From: Blautia luti
GTDB taxonomy: Bacteria; Bacillota; Clostridia; Lachnospirales; Lachnospiraceae
DNA length: 64,000 nt
Direction: 5' to 3'
NCBI RefSeq assembly: GCF_013304735.1
Contig: NZ_JAAITI010000020.1
Coordinates: 1-64,000 of the forward strand
Program-made: the position numbers and the translations under genes
Shown here: positions 41,935 through 50,287 of the stretch, one piece after another
Position numbering within the stretch: the stretch's first letter is position 1
Layout of the letters: the number at the start of each line of letters is the position of its first letter
The notes under the pieces: generated by a model
Database searches by the model: none
Seen by the model: only the letters and a program-made list of their open reading frames with translations
What the model was told of the DNA's origin: nothing

Positions 41935-42019
41935 GCGGACAGATTTTTTCAAAAAATTATCCACCTATATTATAATTTGATTCAGTTAATGATACAAGGA
42001 TGGCATTCAAGTCTTCTTA

Positions 42020-42058
42020 AAAAATCAGCATAATCAAGCCTATTGACCGGCATAATAA
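42020..42058 (+). repeat. Right copy of the 39-bp direct repeat
   Basis: Matches 10873-10911 at 37 of 39 positions. Here it lies upstream of the XRE gene and includes a possible TTGACC -35 element. Confidence 0.7.
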
Positions 42059-42111
42059 GGTTATTCCTTTGTGCAAATCGGCACGATAGAATATACTTGA
42101 GGTGAGTGATT

Positions 42112-42468
42112 ATGCCGATTGATGATTTGACTGCTTTGGGGCAAAAAATGCGGGAAGCCCGAAAGAAAAAAGACCTGACACAGCAGGAGCTTGCGGATCT
42201 GAGCCATGTATCTGTCAAGCAGATCGCCAGCATTGAAAAGGGACAAATAAATCCGTCCTATTTGATTTTGAGAGCATTGGCAAAGATCCTGCACATCTCT
42301 TTAGATACGCTTATAAATCCAGATGTTTCCCTGGAAGATGAGGGTGTCAATCAGATGAAAATGCTTTATTCCAGCTGTCCGCCAGAAATGCGTGACACCC
42401 TACTGCATCACACCCAGGAAACGGTGAAGGAACTGACAGAGTTGTCCGAGAAATTTGAAACGAATTGA
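42112..42468 (+). CDS. XRE-family regulator
   Basis: Start at MPIDDLTALGQKMREARK (42112), after GAGGTGAG. 118 residues: HTH DLTQQELADLSHVSVKQIASIEKGQINPSYLILRALAKIL, then a helical C-terminus (MKMLYSSCPPEMRDTLLHHT). Typical regulator beside relaxase genes of Tn1549-type elements. Confidence 0.85.
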   Translation: MPIDDLTALGQKMREARKKKDLTQQELADLSHVSVKQIASIEKGQINPSYLILRALAKILHISLDTLINPDVSLEDEGVNQMKMLYSSCPPEMRDTLLHHTQETVKELTELSEKFETN

Positions 42469-42509
42469 GCCAGTGAGTGAAATTTAACGATTCTCTCACT
42501 GGTTCTTTT
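42467..42509 (+). terminator. Intrinsic terminator after XRE gene
   Basis: GAGCCAGTGAG / CTCACTGGTTC stem with TTTT, one G-T pair. Confidence 0.75.
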
Positions 42510-42690
42510 CATTTTCGGAGAAAAGAGGCAAGCAATGCCTGTGTTAATACACACAGGCCCGCAGAGAAGAAAATCCCTCCGTGATTTTCCTCTCCGCTTG
42601 CTTGTTGAGGGCAACGCCCCCAAGCCCCTTTGAACACAGAATTTCATTCTGTGGCTGCGCGTTCTGCGAACGCTTTTGACCAGGACCAGC
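42510..42690. other. Gene-free stretch downstream of a relaxase, possible old oriT
   Basis: Contains CACAGAAT-ttc-ATTCTGTG (42635-42653), GCGTT..AACGC and the GC-rich GGGCAACGCCCCCAAGCCCC seen in leaders of conjugative elements. Adjacent to the relaxase gene end. Its oriT role is an inference from arrangement. Confidence 0.35.
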
Positions 42691-43944
42691 TTACCGCTGG
42701 CCGTGGTCTTTTTCTTTTTCAACATCCTGTTCTACCTCCATTTTCAGCACTCGATCTACATTTACCTTTGCCGTTAAAAGCTCCCGCATTTCCTCACGGG
42801 AACGCCGGTACTCGGCATAGGTCTTTTTCTTCTCTTCCAGCAATTTCACGTACTCCGTCTGCAACTCTTTGACCTTGGGAAGCTTCTTGACCCCCATCTC
42901 ATCAAAGGCATTCTTAGCAGCCTGGTGGAGCAGAATTTCTTCCTCATGTTCCTCCCGGAATTTCTTAGAGTAACCCGCCTTGCGGTATGCCACATAGACC
43001 TCACGGGTCTTGGCATAATTTACGATGTGAGTACGCAGAACCGCGATCTCTGCCATGCGCTTTTCAGCCGCTTTGATCTGCGCCGAAAGCTCATTGTGAT
43101 GTGCCGTGACAGCCGCAGCCTTTTCTTCCAAAAGCGCATACTCCAGCAGATTGTTCTCTGACAGGTAATTCATGGTCTGCGCCATTTGTTTCAGATTGAA
43201 AACTTTAGCCCATCGAGTATAGCCAGCACCTTTTCCAGCCTGCAATTTTGCCTGAATGTCCACCAGCAGATTGATCTTTGGCGGCTCTGCCTGTGCGACT
43301 GTTTTCTTTCGCGGGGTATGTGCTTTCTTCCCGGAGAGAACTGCCCGCAAATCTTCCAATCCATATCCTTCGCCCAGACTGTCCATGCGGGCGGCTTTCT
43401 CCCAACCAGAGAGCTTCAGTCGATACGATTTTCCGCGCTTTGAAACTTCACAACCATACTCTTGCAACAGCTTCAGCAGTTCTTCAAAGTCAGCAGGACT
43501 TTGTGATAATGCGTTGTCAATCGCCACACGAAGCAGCTCTCGGTGAGAGGGCTTTGCCTGATCGCCCAGCCATTTGTTATAGCTCTTTCCGTGAGGTTTC
43601 GGATTCTCTACAATGGACAGTCCATTCTCAATACAGATGGTGTCACTTAGCCGACGAACCGCCTTGGTGCTGCCCCAAAAGTTTCGGAACTTCCGGTCAT
43701 ATTCTAAGCTGACCAATGACCAGATAATGTGATTATGAATGTGCGACTTGTCTATGTGAGTGCAGACTACAAAGGCATGATTGCCTTTAGTAAAACGCTT
43801 TGCAAATTCTACGCCCAGCCGGTAATGAGCCTGCCGTTATCTGTTTTCTTTGGATTGGCCACATAGTCGATGATGTCACTGATCGCCCGACTCTCTGTGC
43901 GGCCTTTGCCGACATGAAGCGGCATGATTCTTGTAGTTGCCATA
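42691..43944 (-). pseudogene. Relaxase (VirD2/MobP-type) with internal deletion
   Basis: ATG at 43944, after GAGGAGG: MATTRIMPLHVGKGRTESRA to GRLITG, then a stop at a shifted junction. The second frame resumes at LGVEFAKRFTKGNHAFVVCT and SHIHNHIIW (metal-binding His) and runs to 42691 with KFRNFWGSTKAVRRLSDTIC. About 50 codons usually found between are missing. The mobilization protein is therefore inactive; the C-terminal frame alone is 341 residues. Confidence 0.82.
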
Positions 43945-44057
43945 AAAAGCCCTCCTCTCAAAATATTTTCTCTGAACTCTTTGTGCCTATCGTTGAAATA
44001 AACTCTCCTTATGGGTATAATATAAAGAAACTACCAATACCTCAAAGGAGGGATTTT

Positions 44058-45470
44058 ATGATAGAACAGCTAATTGCTGAAGCAACCGAATGTGATTTCA
44101 AAGTTGCACTTGAAATAAAAAAACCCAAAAGCTGGTTAAAAAGTGTCAGTTCCTTTTCTAATGGAATCGGCGGAACTCTGTTTTTCGGAATCTCTGATGA
44201 CCGGAAACCTATTGGCTTGTCCGATGTTCAAAAGGATGCTGAGGCAATCAGCCGCTTAATCAAAGAACGAATCACACCATTACCTCAGTTTATCTTAAAA
44301 CCATTACAGGAAGATGGTAAAAATCTATTAGCTCTGGAGGTTTCTCCCGGCCGCAGCACCCCATATTATTACAAGGCAGACGGAGTGATGGAAGCATATA
44401 TCCGTGTTGGAAATGAAAGCGTAATTGCCCCGGATTACATTGTAAATGAATTGATCTTAAAGGGAACCAATCAGTCCTTTGATACCCTAACAACAGACGC
44501 GGTAAAAAAGGATTACAGCTTTACACTTCTGGAAGCAACCTATCTGGAACGGACCGGTCTCCGCTTTGAGCCATCCGATTATGTTTCCTTTGGTTTGACT
44601 GATAAAAATGGACTCCTGACCAATGCCGGAAAACTCATGACCGATCAGCACACGGTTTATAACTCCCGTATGTTCTGTACCCGGTGGAATGGCTTTGAAA
44701 AAGGCTCTATCTTTGATGATGCATTGGACGATAAAGAATACGAAGGGAATCTGATTTATCTACTGAACAGCGGCAGTGAATTTATTCGCAATAATTCCAA
44801 AGTCCGTTTTGTCAAAAAGGCACAGTATCGTGTAGACAAGCCGGATTATGCTGAACGAGCTGTGACAGAGGCTCTTGTTAATGCGCTTATCCATCGTGAT
44901 TATATTGTGCTTGGCAGCGAAATCCATATTGATATGTTTGATGATCGGGTGGAAATCACATCTCCGGGCGGTATGTTTGGCGGCGGCTCAATTCAGGAAT
45001 ACGATATTTACAGTATTCGTTCGATGCGACGAAACCCTGTGATTGCTGACCTGTTCCACCGCATGAAGTACATGGAACGCCGTGGAAGTGGTCTGCGCAA
45101 AATCGTCAGTGAAACTGAAAAGCTGCCTGGATACACAGAGGCATATAAGCCCGAATTTTCCTCAACAGCGACAGATTTCAGAGTTATTTTGAAAAATGTG
45201 AATTACATCATGTGCGGTGCTTCCGCACATGATACAGCACATGATGCCGCACATGATACATCTGTGATCAGCAAGCAAAACTTGCTATTGGAATTTTGTG
45301 CAGACCCTAAAAGTCGAGATGAAATGCAAGCATATATTGATGTTTCCAGCCGTTCTCACTTCAGCAAATATTACCTCAAGCCTTTATTATCTTCTGGTAA
45401 ACTTGAAATGATGTTTCCAGACAAACCCAAAAGCAAAAACCAGAAATACACTACCGTTCATTCCAAATAA
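44058..45470 (+). CDS. AlbA_2/Schlafen-like DNA-binding ATPase-type regulator
   Basis: ATG at 44058, after AAAGGAGGG. 470 residues. AlbA_2 domain (EIKKPKSWLKSVSSFSNGIGGTLFFGISDD), HATPase_c_4-like region (AERAVTEALVNALIHRDYIV..DDRVEITSPGG, shown shortened) and RRNPVIADLFHRMKYMERRGSGLRKI. A short AHDTAHDAAHDT repeat joins a C-terminal winged helix. Members act as transcription regulators or, in some cases, in phage defence. Only plus-strand gene between the relaxase remnant and CD1845-like gene. Confidence 0.85.
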   Translation: MIEQLIAEATECDFKVALEIKKPKSWLKSVSSFSNGIGGTLFFGISDDRKPIGLSDVQKDAEAISRLIKERITPLPQFILKPLQEDGKNLLALEVSPGRSTPYYYKADGVMEAYIRVGNESVIAPDYIVNELILKGTNQSFDTLTTDAVKKDYSFTLLEATYLERTGLRFEPSDYVSFGLTDKNGLLTNAGKLMTDQHTVYNSRMFCTRWNGFEKGSIFDDALDDKEYEGNLIYLLNSGSEFIRNNSKVRFVKKAQYRVDKPDYAERAVTEALVNALIHRDYIVLGSEIHIDMFDDRVEITSPGGMFGGGSIQEYDIYSIRSMRRNPVIADLFHRMKYMERRGSGLRKIVSETEKLPGYTEAYKPEFSSTATDFRVILKNVNYIMCGASAHDTAHDAAHDTSVISKQNLLLEFCADPKSRDEMQAYIDVSSRSHFSKYYLKPLLSSGKLEMMFPDKPKSKNQKYTTVHSK

Positions 45471-45471
45471 C

Positions 45472-45519
45472 CAAGAAGCAGGGCACTGGGTCTCATCTCC
45501 CATTGTCCTGCTTCTTTTC
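45472..45519 (+). terminator. Intrinsic terminator
   Basis: AAGAAGCAGG / CCTGCTTCTT stem with T-run, directly after the AlbA-type gene. Confidence 0.75.
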
Positions 45520-45559
45520 ATTCCAGATTTATTCACATCATTTACCCATACATCCAATC

Positions 45560-45856
45560 CTAGATCGCAAATTTCAAATCCTGCACCTTACCCAACAGCC
45601 AGATCGCCGCAAGCGGCAATCCCATCGGGCTAATCAAAAAAGCTATAACCAACAAAATCACACCATTCTGCGGGGAATAGGTAATAATCACAGCCGCGCC
45701 AAGCAGAGCAATTACCGTGCTTAGTAGACCAAGCACCAGACTGGATATGTAGATCAGCCCCGTGCAGAGCCAAACAAAAAGCGTCAACACCAAAATGACT
45801 GGTGCAGTTATGACCAAAATGACTGATGCAGTTATGATCATCAGCAGACATTTCAA
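45560..45856 (-). CDS. CD1845-like membrane protein of conjugative elements
   Basis: 98 residues, three to four hydrophobic segments (APVILVLTLFVWLCTGLIYI, LLSTVIALLGAAVIITYS, ILLVIAFLISPMGLPLAAIW). The pattern ending FLISPMGLPLAA matches the CD1845 family of Tn1549/CTn elements. A tandem 24-bp duplication (AAAATGACTGATGCAGTTAT unit, near 45795-45842) overlaps the N-terminus and has altered it; the upstream XRE fragment runs into it in another frame. Confidence 0.7.
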   Translation of the reverse strand: MKCLLMIITASVILVITAPVILVLTLFVWLCTGLIYISSLVLGLLSTVIALLGAAVIITYSPQNGVILLVIAFLISPMGLPLAAIWLLGKVQDLKFAI

Positions 45857-45859
45857 AAG

Positions 45860-46054
45860 GTATACTAATCAGCCCTAAAATACCAATAGTTAAAAATACA
45901 ATACTATAATTTCTATCTTTTTTGAAAGAAGTTTTATTGTTATCAATTTTTTCAACAACGTCTCCTGACTTTAACATTTCATCAACTGGAATATCAAATT
46001 TCTCACTTATTAGAATAAGTGTATTAATATTTGGAACAGAGACTCCGTTCTCCC
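45860..46054 (-). pseudogene. 3' fragment of XRE/membrane regulator split by TnpX element
   Basis: From the GA at 46053-46054 the frame reads ENGVSVPNINTLILISEKFD IPVDEML.. and a TM (SIVFLTIGILGLISIPF), the second half of an XRE regulator with membrane tail. The first half is at 61862-61983. The 3' end is also disturbed by the duplication near 45.8 kb. Confidence 0.82.
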
Positions 46055-46088
46055 TTAATTAAAGATATTGTTGGGTAAAAAAGAAAGG

Positions 46089-47711
46089 TCAGTCGATTTT
46101 GCCGATGAAGCGGTAGTAGATTTCTACTTCCTGTTCACGGCTTCCGTCCTCGCCCTTGACAGCTTCGTGGACGGTTATTTTTTCAATTAGAGTGTTCAGA
46201 AGTTCGGCGGTCAGCTCCACAGGGTTGACATACTGTTTCATTAGGGCAATCCACTTTTCAGCATCCGCTGCGGTCTGTACGGCGGCTTCCATCGTTTCGT
46301 GAAGCTGTCTTATTTTTGCTTCAAGCTCCTTTTGCTCGTTCTGGTACTTCTCGGACAGCATATTGAAGTTATACTCGGTTATGCGTCCGGCAGACCAGTC
46401 CTCATACATTTTAGCAAACAGCCCGTCAACCTCGGCTTTACGCTTCTCTGCCTTTTTCAGCTCCGCAGCCTGCTTTTTCTTTGCAGAGTTTCTTTCCCTG
46501 TCGCTGGCATTGAGCAGGCGTTTCAGTAACTTGTCCTCGTCTTTCTGTGCCAGCATAGACCAGTATTGCAGTCTTGCAAGTACATAGGCATACAGTACAT
46601 CATAGCGGATATAGTGCATGGAACACTGGCGTAATCCCTGTCCGTTTTTGCTGCAATGGTAGTACCCGTATGGGTTTTTGTTCTGCTTGTTTTCCCCATA
46701 GGCTAAAGACCATCCGCAGTCTGCACATTTTATCAATCCTGCGAAAATCTGTGTCGTACCGTTTCTGCGTTTCCTGCGTCTGCTTGCAATCAGCTCCTGA
46801 ACTTTTTGAAACACTTCTTCGGAAATGATGGCTTCGTGGGTATTTTCCACACGATACCATTCTTCCTGCGGCTTCCGCACCTTTTTCTTGTTCTTGAATG
46901 AAATGTTGCTCTGCTTGTTGTGAACGCTGTGACCGATGTAGGTTTCCTCTTTCAAAATGCTCTTGACCTGTGCAATCGTCCACGCATAGGCTTTTTCTGC
47001 GGGCGCACCGGCGTAGATATTAGCGAAAGTCCCGTATCTTTCATAGTTCAGCCAGCCGGGGGTAGGTACTTTTTCTTCCACCAGAATCCGTGTAATGCTG
47101 GCGGCACCCCTCCCGTGTACTGCAAGGTCAAAAATCTTCTCTACAATCCAGCGCGTTTCCGGGTCGATCAGAAGATGACCTTTTTTGTCCGGGTCTTTTA
47201 CATACCCCAGCGGTGCATAGGCTCCATAGTGTGCGCCATTGGCAAATCTTGTGCGCATGGCAGTCTTGACCTTTTTGCTGGTCTGTCGGGCGTGCATTTC
47301 ATTCAGGATGTTTAAGAATGGGGCAAGCTCGCTTTCTCCGTTGATGGTGTCCACATTGTCATTGATGGCAATGTAGCGTACTCCCTTGCTGGGGAAATAG
47401 ATTTCCGTGTACTGACCGGTCAGGATATAGTTTCTTCCCAGACGGGATAAGTCCTTTGTGACAACGCAGTTGATTTTCCCGTCCTCGATGTCATCAATCA
47501 TCCTTTGGAAACTTGGACGCTCGAAATTTGTCCCGCTCCATCCGTCGTCAATGTACTCGTCTACAACAGTCAGCCCATGCTCTGCGGCATACTGCCTAAG
47601 CATCATGCGCTGGGTCTGGATACTGCCGCTTTCCCCCTGTAATTCATCGTCACGGCTCAATCTCAAATATAGTGCAGTGTTATAAATCGTTGTATTGTAT
47701 GGTTGTTTCAC
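46089..47711 (-). CDS. tnpX: TnpX-family large serine recombinase
   Basis: GTG start at 47711 (VKQPYNTTIYNTALYLRLSR), after AAGGAGG; the longer frame runs through the promoter. 540 residues: catalytic Ser in LYLRLSRDDE region, TKDLSRLGRNYILTGQY, recombinase domain, zinc ribbon CADCGWSLAYG.. CSMHY, coiled coil. TnpX enzymes excise and insert elements at GA targets without a directional duplication. 35 bases from the element end. Confidence 0.93.
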   Translation of the reverse strand: MKQPYNTTIYNTALYLRLSRDDELQGESGSIQTQRMMLRQYAAEHGLTVVDEYIDDGWSGTNFERPSFQRMIDDIEDGKINCVVTKDLSRLGRNYILTGQYTEIYFPSKGVRYIAINDNVDTINGESELAPFLNILNEMHARQTSKKVKTAMRTRFANGAHYGAYAPLGYVKDPDKKGHLLIDPETRWIVEKIFDLAVHGRGAASITRILVEEKVPTPGWLNYERYGTFANIYAGAPAEKAYAWTIAQVKSILKEETYIGHSVHNKQSNISFKNKKKVRKPQEEWYRVENTHEAIISEEVFQKVQELIASRRRKRRNGTTQIFAGLIKCADCGWSLAYGENKQNKNPYGYYHCSKNGQGLRQCSMHYIRYDVLYAYVLARLQYWSMLAQKDEDKLLKRLLNASDRERNSAKKKQAAELKKAEKRKAEVDGLFAKMYEDWSAGRITEYNFNMLSEKYQNEQKELEAKIRQLHETMEAAVQTAADAEKWIALMKQYVNPVELTAELLNTLIEKITVHEAVKGEDGSREQEVEIYYRFIGKID

Positions 47712-47741
47712 GGTTAAAAATCCTCCTTCTAAAAGAAACAA

Positions 47742-47789
47742 CCCACGCTTATATAATACTCGCTGGTACAAGTATATCATAAGCGTGGG
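47742..47789 (-). promoter_or_regulatory. tnpX promoter inside an 11-bp inverted repeat
   Basis: CCCACGCTTAT (47742-47752) and ATAAGCGTGGG (47779-47789) flank the tnpX promoter. A single ATAAGCGTGGG also occurs at 61805-61815, near the other element end. Likely TnpX or TnpW binding sites, which would link expression to recombination. Confidence 0.65.
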
Positions 47790-47818
47790 CTGATTGACAG
47801 TCGTTATTCCGTATTTTT

Positions 47819-48004
47819 TCAGGAAGCGGCGGCAGCGTGCTGGATCACATCTTCCAGCAGGCTGTCAAGCGGCTTCCCATCCTGTGCGAAATGCTCCGAT
47901 ACCTTGATACGGACTTTCCCCATGACAAAATACTGGGTGCCGTCTTTTTCGGTAAGCAGGGTGCCGCTGTTTTCGTTGTTGCTCTCGTTTTTGTTTTTTG
48001 CCAT
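47819..48004 (-). CDS. tnpW: TnpW-family small protein
   Basis: 61 residues: AKNKNESNNENSGTLLTEKD, then GTQYFVMGKVRIKVSEHFAQ and LLEDVIQHAA. This is the TnpW signature of Tn4451-type elements; function not established. Encoded just upstream of tnpX. Confidence 0.88.
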   Translation of the reverse strand: MAKNKNESNNENSGTLLTEKDGTQYFVMGKVRIKVSEHFAQDGKPLDSLLEDVIQHAAAAS

Positions 48005-48274
48005 AGGCAGTTACCTCCATAAATGAAATATGCCCGACATGGGAATGTCAGGCAGGTGTATAGCCGTAGGCTGTCTCCATGTCAACCAAACCGTGTCAAC
48101 CGGCAGAAAAGACTTTGAAAACAATCCACAGGCGCTCTATTATTACTTTTTACTTTTTCTTTGATTTCTTGGTTGACATGGTTGACAAAGGAGAGAAATG
48201 CCCCAAATATCAGGCTTTTCCCCGTCAACCGGCTGTCAACCGAAGCGTCAACCAAACTGTTAACCGGCGGCTTT
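48005..48274. repeat. GTCAACC iteron cluster between virE-like gene and tnpW
   Basis: Seven GTCAACC copies in either orientation in this 270-bp gene-free stretch: 48081, 48095, 48171(-), 48180(-), 48224, 48235, 48247; a variant GTTAACC at 48259; an eighth exact copy at 48349(-) inside the neighbouring CDS. Spacing within groups is 9-14 bp, close to one helical turn. A candidate replication origin or initiator site next to the helicase/primase genes. Confidence 0.6.
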
Positions 48275-49672
48275 TCAGAATGGCAGTTCCATTTGCCGGG
48301 CTTCTTCTTCCGTGATTTCCTGAAAACCGTCCCCCTCCGGCGGGTCTTGGTTGACACGCTCCCAGCCTTTTTGAGAACCGTATTTCTTATACCGCTTCGG
48401 GCTTTTGTAGGCTGCCCAGCCCTGTATGATGCCGCCCGCAATGCCGGTATTCATAATCTCGCAGATTGCCCGTGTCTCCCAGTCTGCCGGGGAATTTAAG
48501 TTCCCCAGCGCTTCCTCATAAAGCTGCTTGGAGCATACCCTGTCACCGGTGTAGTCCTCCAAATAGGCGTAGATCATGCCAGCCTGTGTGTCCTCCTGCA
48601 TGAAGTCCTGCTGATGGGCGTTCAGGTATCGGTTCATTTCTATGCTGAATGACAGCTTATACTTCCCACTGCGGTAAACCGTCATGGCTTCCGCCCACAT
48701 CTGTTCGATATACGCCCTCGCCGCCGCTTCATCGTCCAGTATGTGAACCTCCGCCCGTTCCGGGTACACCGTCACGGGGAGAAAGCGCCGGTTGCCGGTG
48801 CGGTCACGGGGCAAAAAGTCCTGCCGGTTGGTCGTCCCTCCAAATACACATTGCCGCAGCCGGTCTGCCGGATGTGTCTCATACGGCACTTTGTAGGTTT
48901 CTTTCTGGCGGCTTAAGAATGACTTGATTTCCTCAATACTCTTGGCGTTGGCTGTGGCGATCATCTCCGACATCTCGATAATCCAATGCCCTTGAAGCTT
49001 GCGGTACACATTTTCATCGTCCAGCTTCTTCAAATCGTCTGAAAACCATTCGTCCCTGCCTGCCAGCAGCCGGAAAAAGGTAGATTTCCCGGCTCCCTGA
49101 CCACCAACCAGACAGAGCATGACCTCAAACTTGCTCCCCGGTCTGAATACCCGCCGGATGGCTCCCATCAGGAACAGTTTCAAGGCTTCATAAGTGTATT
49201 CGTCCGTATCGGCTCCCAGAAAGTGATGCAGGGCATAACGAATGCGCTCTGTGCCGTCCCATTGCAGGCTGTTCAGGTAATCCCTGACCGGATGGTAGCG
49301 GTTTTCATTGGCAACAATCTTGATGGCGCTCTGCACCTTTTTCTCGCTGATAAGCCCGTAATTTTCTTCCAGATACAAAAGCAGGTAGTTCATGTCCATG
49401 TCGGTCAGCGTGGTACTGGTGCGCTCCCAGCCCAGCGGCTTCACAATGTCAATCTGCTCCGTCAAAAGGTTCAGACGCAGCGCCCCACGAAACAGCGGGT
49501 CACGCTGGAACACCGTCAGGCAGTTTCGGATGCTGTTCTTCACGCCGCCTTTCTGCGTCCCCTCTAACGTCTCCCGGATTTCTTCCGGTGTCTGCGCCGG
49601 TTCCATTGTGTCCATCGTCCTTTTGACCGCTTCCTGCGTTTCCGGCGGCAAGCTCTGAAATTCGCTGTTCAA
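48275..49672 (-). CDS. VirE/P4-type helicase (virulence-associated E domain)
   Basis: TTG start at 49672, 7 bases after AAAGGAGGTG. 465 residues: Walker A LVGGQGAGKSTFF, Walker B-like WIIEMSEM, sensor VFGGTTNRQDFLPRD and GNRRFLPV. A helicase-type ATPase that pairs with a CHC2 primase in plasmids and mobile elements. Begins 172 bases inside the primase gene in another frame. Confidence 0.9.
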   Translation of the reverse strand: MNSEFQSLPPETQEAVKRTMDTMEPAQTPEEIRETLEGTQKGGVKNSIRNCLTVFQRDPLFRGALRLNLLTEQIDIVKPLGWERTSTTLTDMDMNYLLLYLEENYGLISEKKVQSAIKIVANENRYHPVRDYLNSLQWDGTERIRYALHHFLGADTDEYTYEALKLFLMGAIRRVFRPGSKFEVMLCLVGGQGAGKSTFFRLLAGRDEWFSDDLKKLDDENVYRKLQGHWIIEMSEMIATANAKSIEEIKSFLSRQKETYKVPYETHPADRLRQCVFGGTTNRQDFLPRDRTGNRRFLPVTVYPERAEVHILDDEAAARAYIEQMWAEAMTVYRSGKYKLSFSIEMNRYLNAHQQDFMQEDTQAGMIYAYLEDYTGDRVCSKQLYEEALGNLNSPADWETRAICEIMNTGIAGGIIQGWAAYKSPKRYKKYGSQKGWERVNQDPPEGDGFQEITEEEARQMELPF

Positions 49673-50240
49673 GCCGCAGCACCTCCTTTCCCTGTGCGGC
49701 GATCAATGCCGCTTTTTCTTCTATTTCTCCGTATAACAAAATATCCAAAAGGTATTCTGTGTAGCTTATCCTCTGCAACGCTTCCACAAAAAGAGGATGC
49801 CAGATGGCATCCTGCGGCTGTGGGGCGTATGCTGTTTTCCAATGTTCCAGCAGGCGCTGATAATCGCATAGCACCCGGAAACAATACCGTTCCGTTTCCT
49901 GAAATCTCTGCTCCGCTGATTTTTGCCGGGGCTGTGACCTGTTGTGACGCTTCCTATCTGGCGGCGCATTGCCGGATTTCTCATAGGAAACGCCGAAGTC
50001 CTCCGCAAGCCTGACCGCAGCTTCCCGTTTCCCCAATCCATGCAGCAAAGCGGCAAAGTCGATCACATCCCCGGAAGCCCCGCAGCCGAAGCAGTAAAAG
50101 CGGCTGTCCACTTTCATGCTGGGCGTGCGGTCATTGTGGAATGGACAGCAGACCATGCCGTTTCTCCCCACCCGGATTCCATAGAATGAAGCAGCCTGCC
50201 GTGTGGTAACAGACTGTTTCACCGCTTCAAATACATTCAA
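49500..50240 (-). CDS. CHC2 zinc-finger primase-like protein
   Basis: 246 residues. N-terminal DnaG-type zinc finger CCPFHNDRTPSMKV..RFYCFGCGASGDVIDF, then a helical region and a low-complexity tail that overlaps the helicase gene. It lacks the TOPRIM catalytic domain, so it is at most the DNA-binding half of a primase, working with the VirE protein. Confidence 0.88.
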   Translation of the reverse strand: MNVFEAVKQSVTTRQAASFYGIRVGRNGMVCCPFHNDRTPSMKVDSRFYCFGCGASGDVIDFAALLHGLGKREAAVRLAEDFGVSYEKSGNAPPDRKRHNRSQPRQKSAEQRFQETERYCFRVLCDYQRLLEHWKTAYAPQPQDAIWHPLFVEALQRISYTEYLLDILLYGEIEEKAALIAAQGKEVLRLEQRISELAAGNAGSGQKDDGHNGTGADTGRNPGDVRGDAERRREEQHPKLPDGVPA

Positions 50241-50287
50241 ATGCTCCCTCCGTAAAAATACCGGTAGCGGTAAAGCTGCCGGTTATA

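Noticed and set aside
10873-42058. 39-bp repeats as a transposase target-site duplication
   Set aside because: Far too long for a target duplication, not at element ends with terminal repeats, and imperfect; more likely a duplicated promoter segment.
45225-45265. Short AHD-coding repeats as a CRISPR or regulatory repeat
   Set aside because: In-frame codon repeats in the AlbA-type gene linker; too short and within a CDS.
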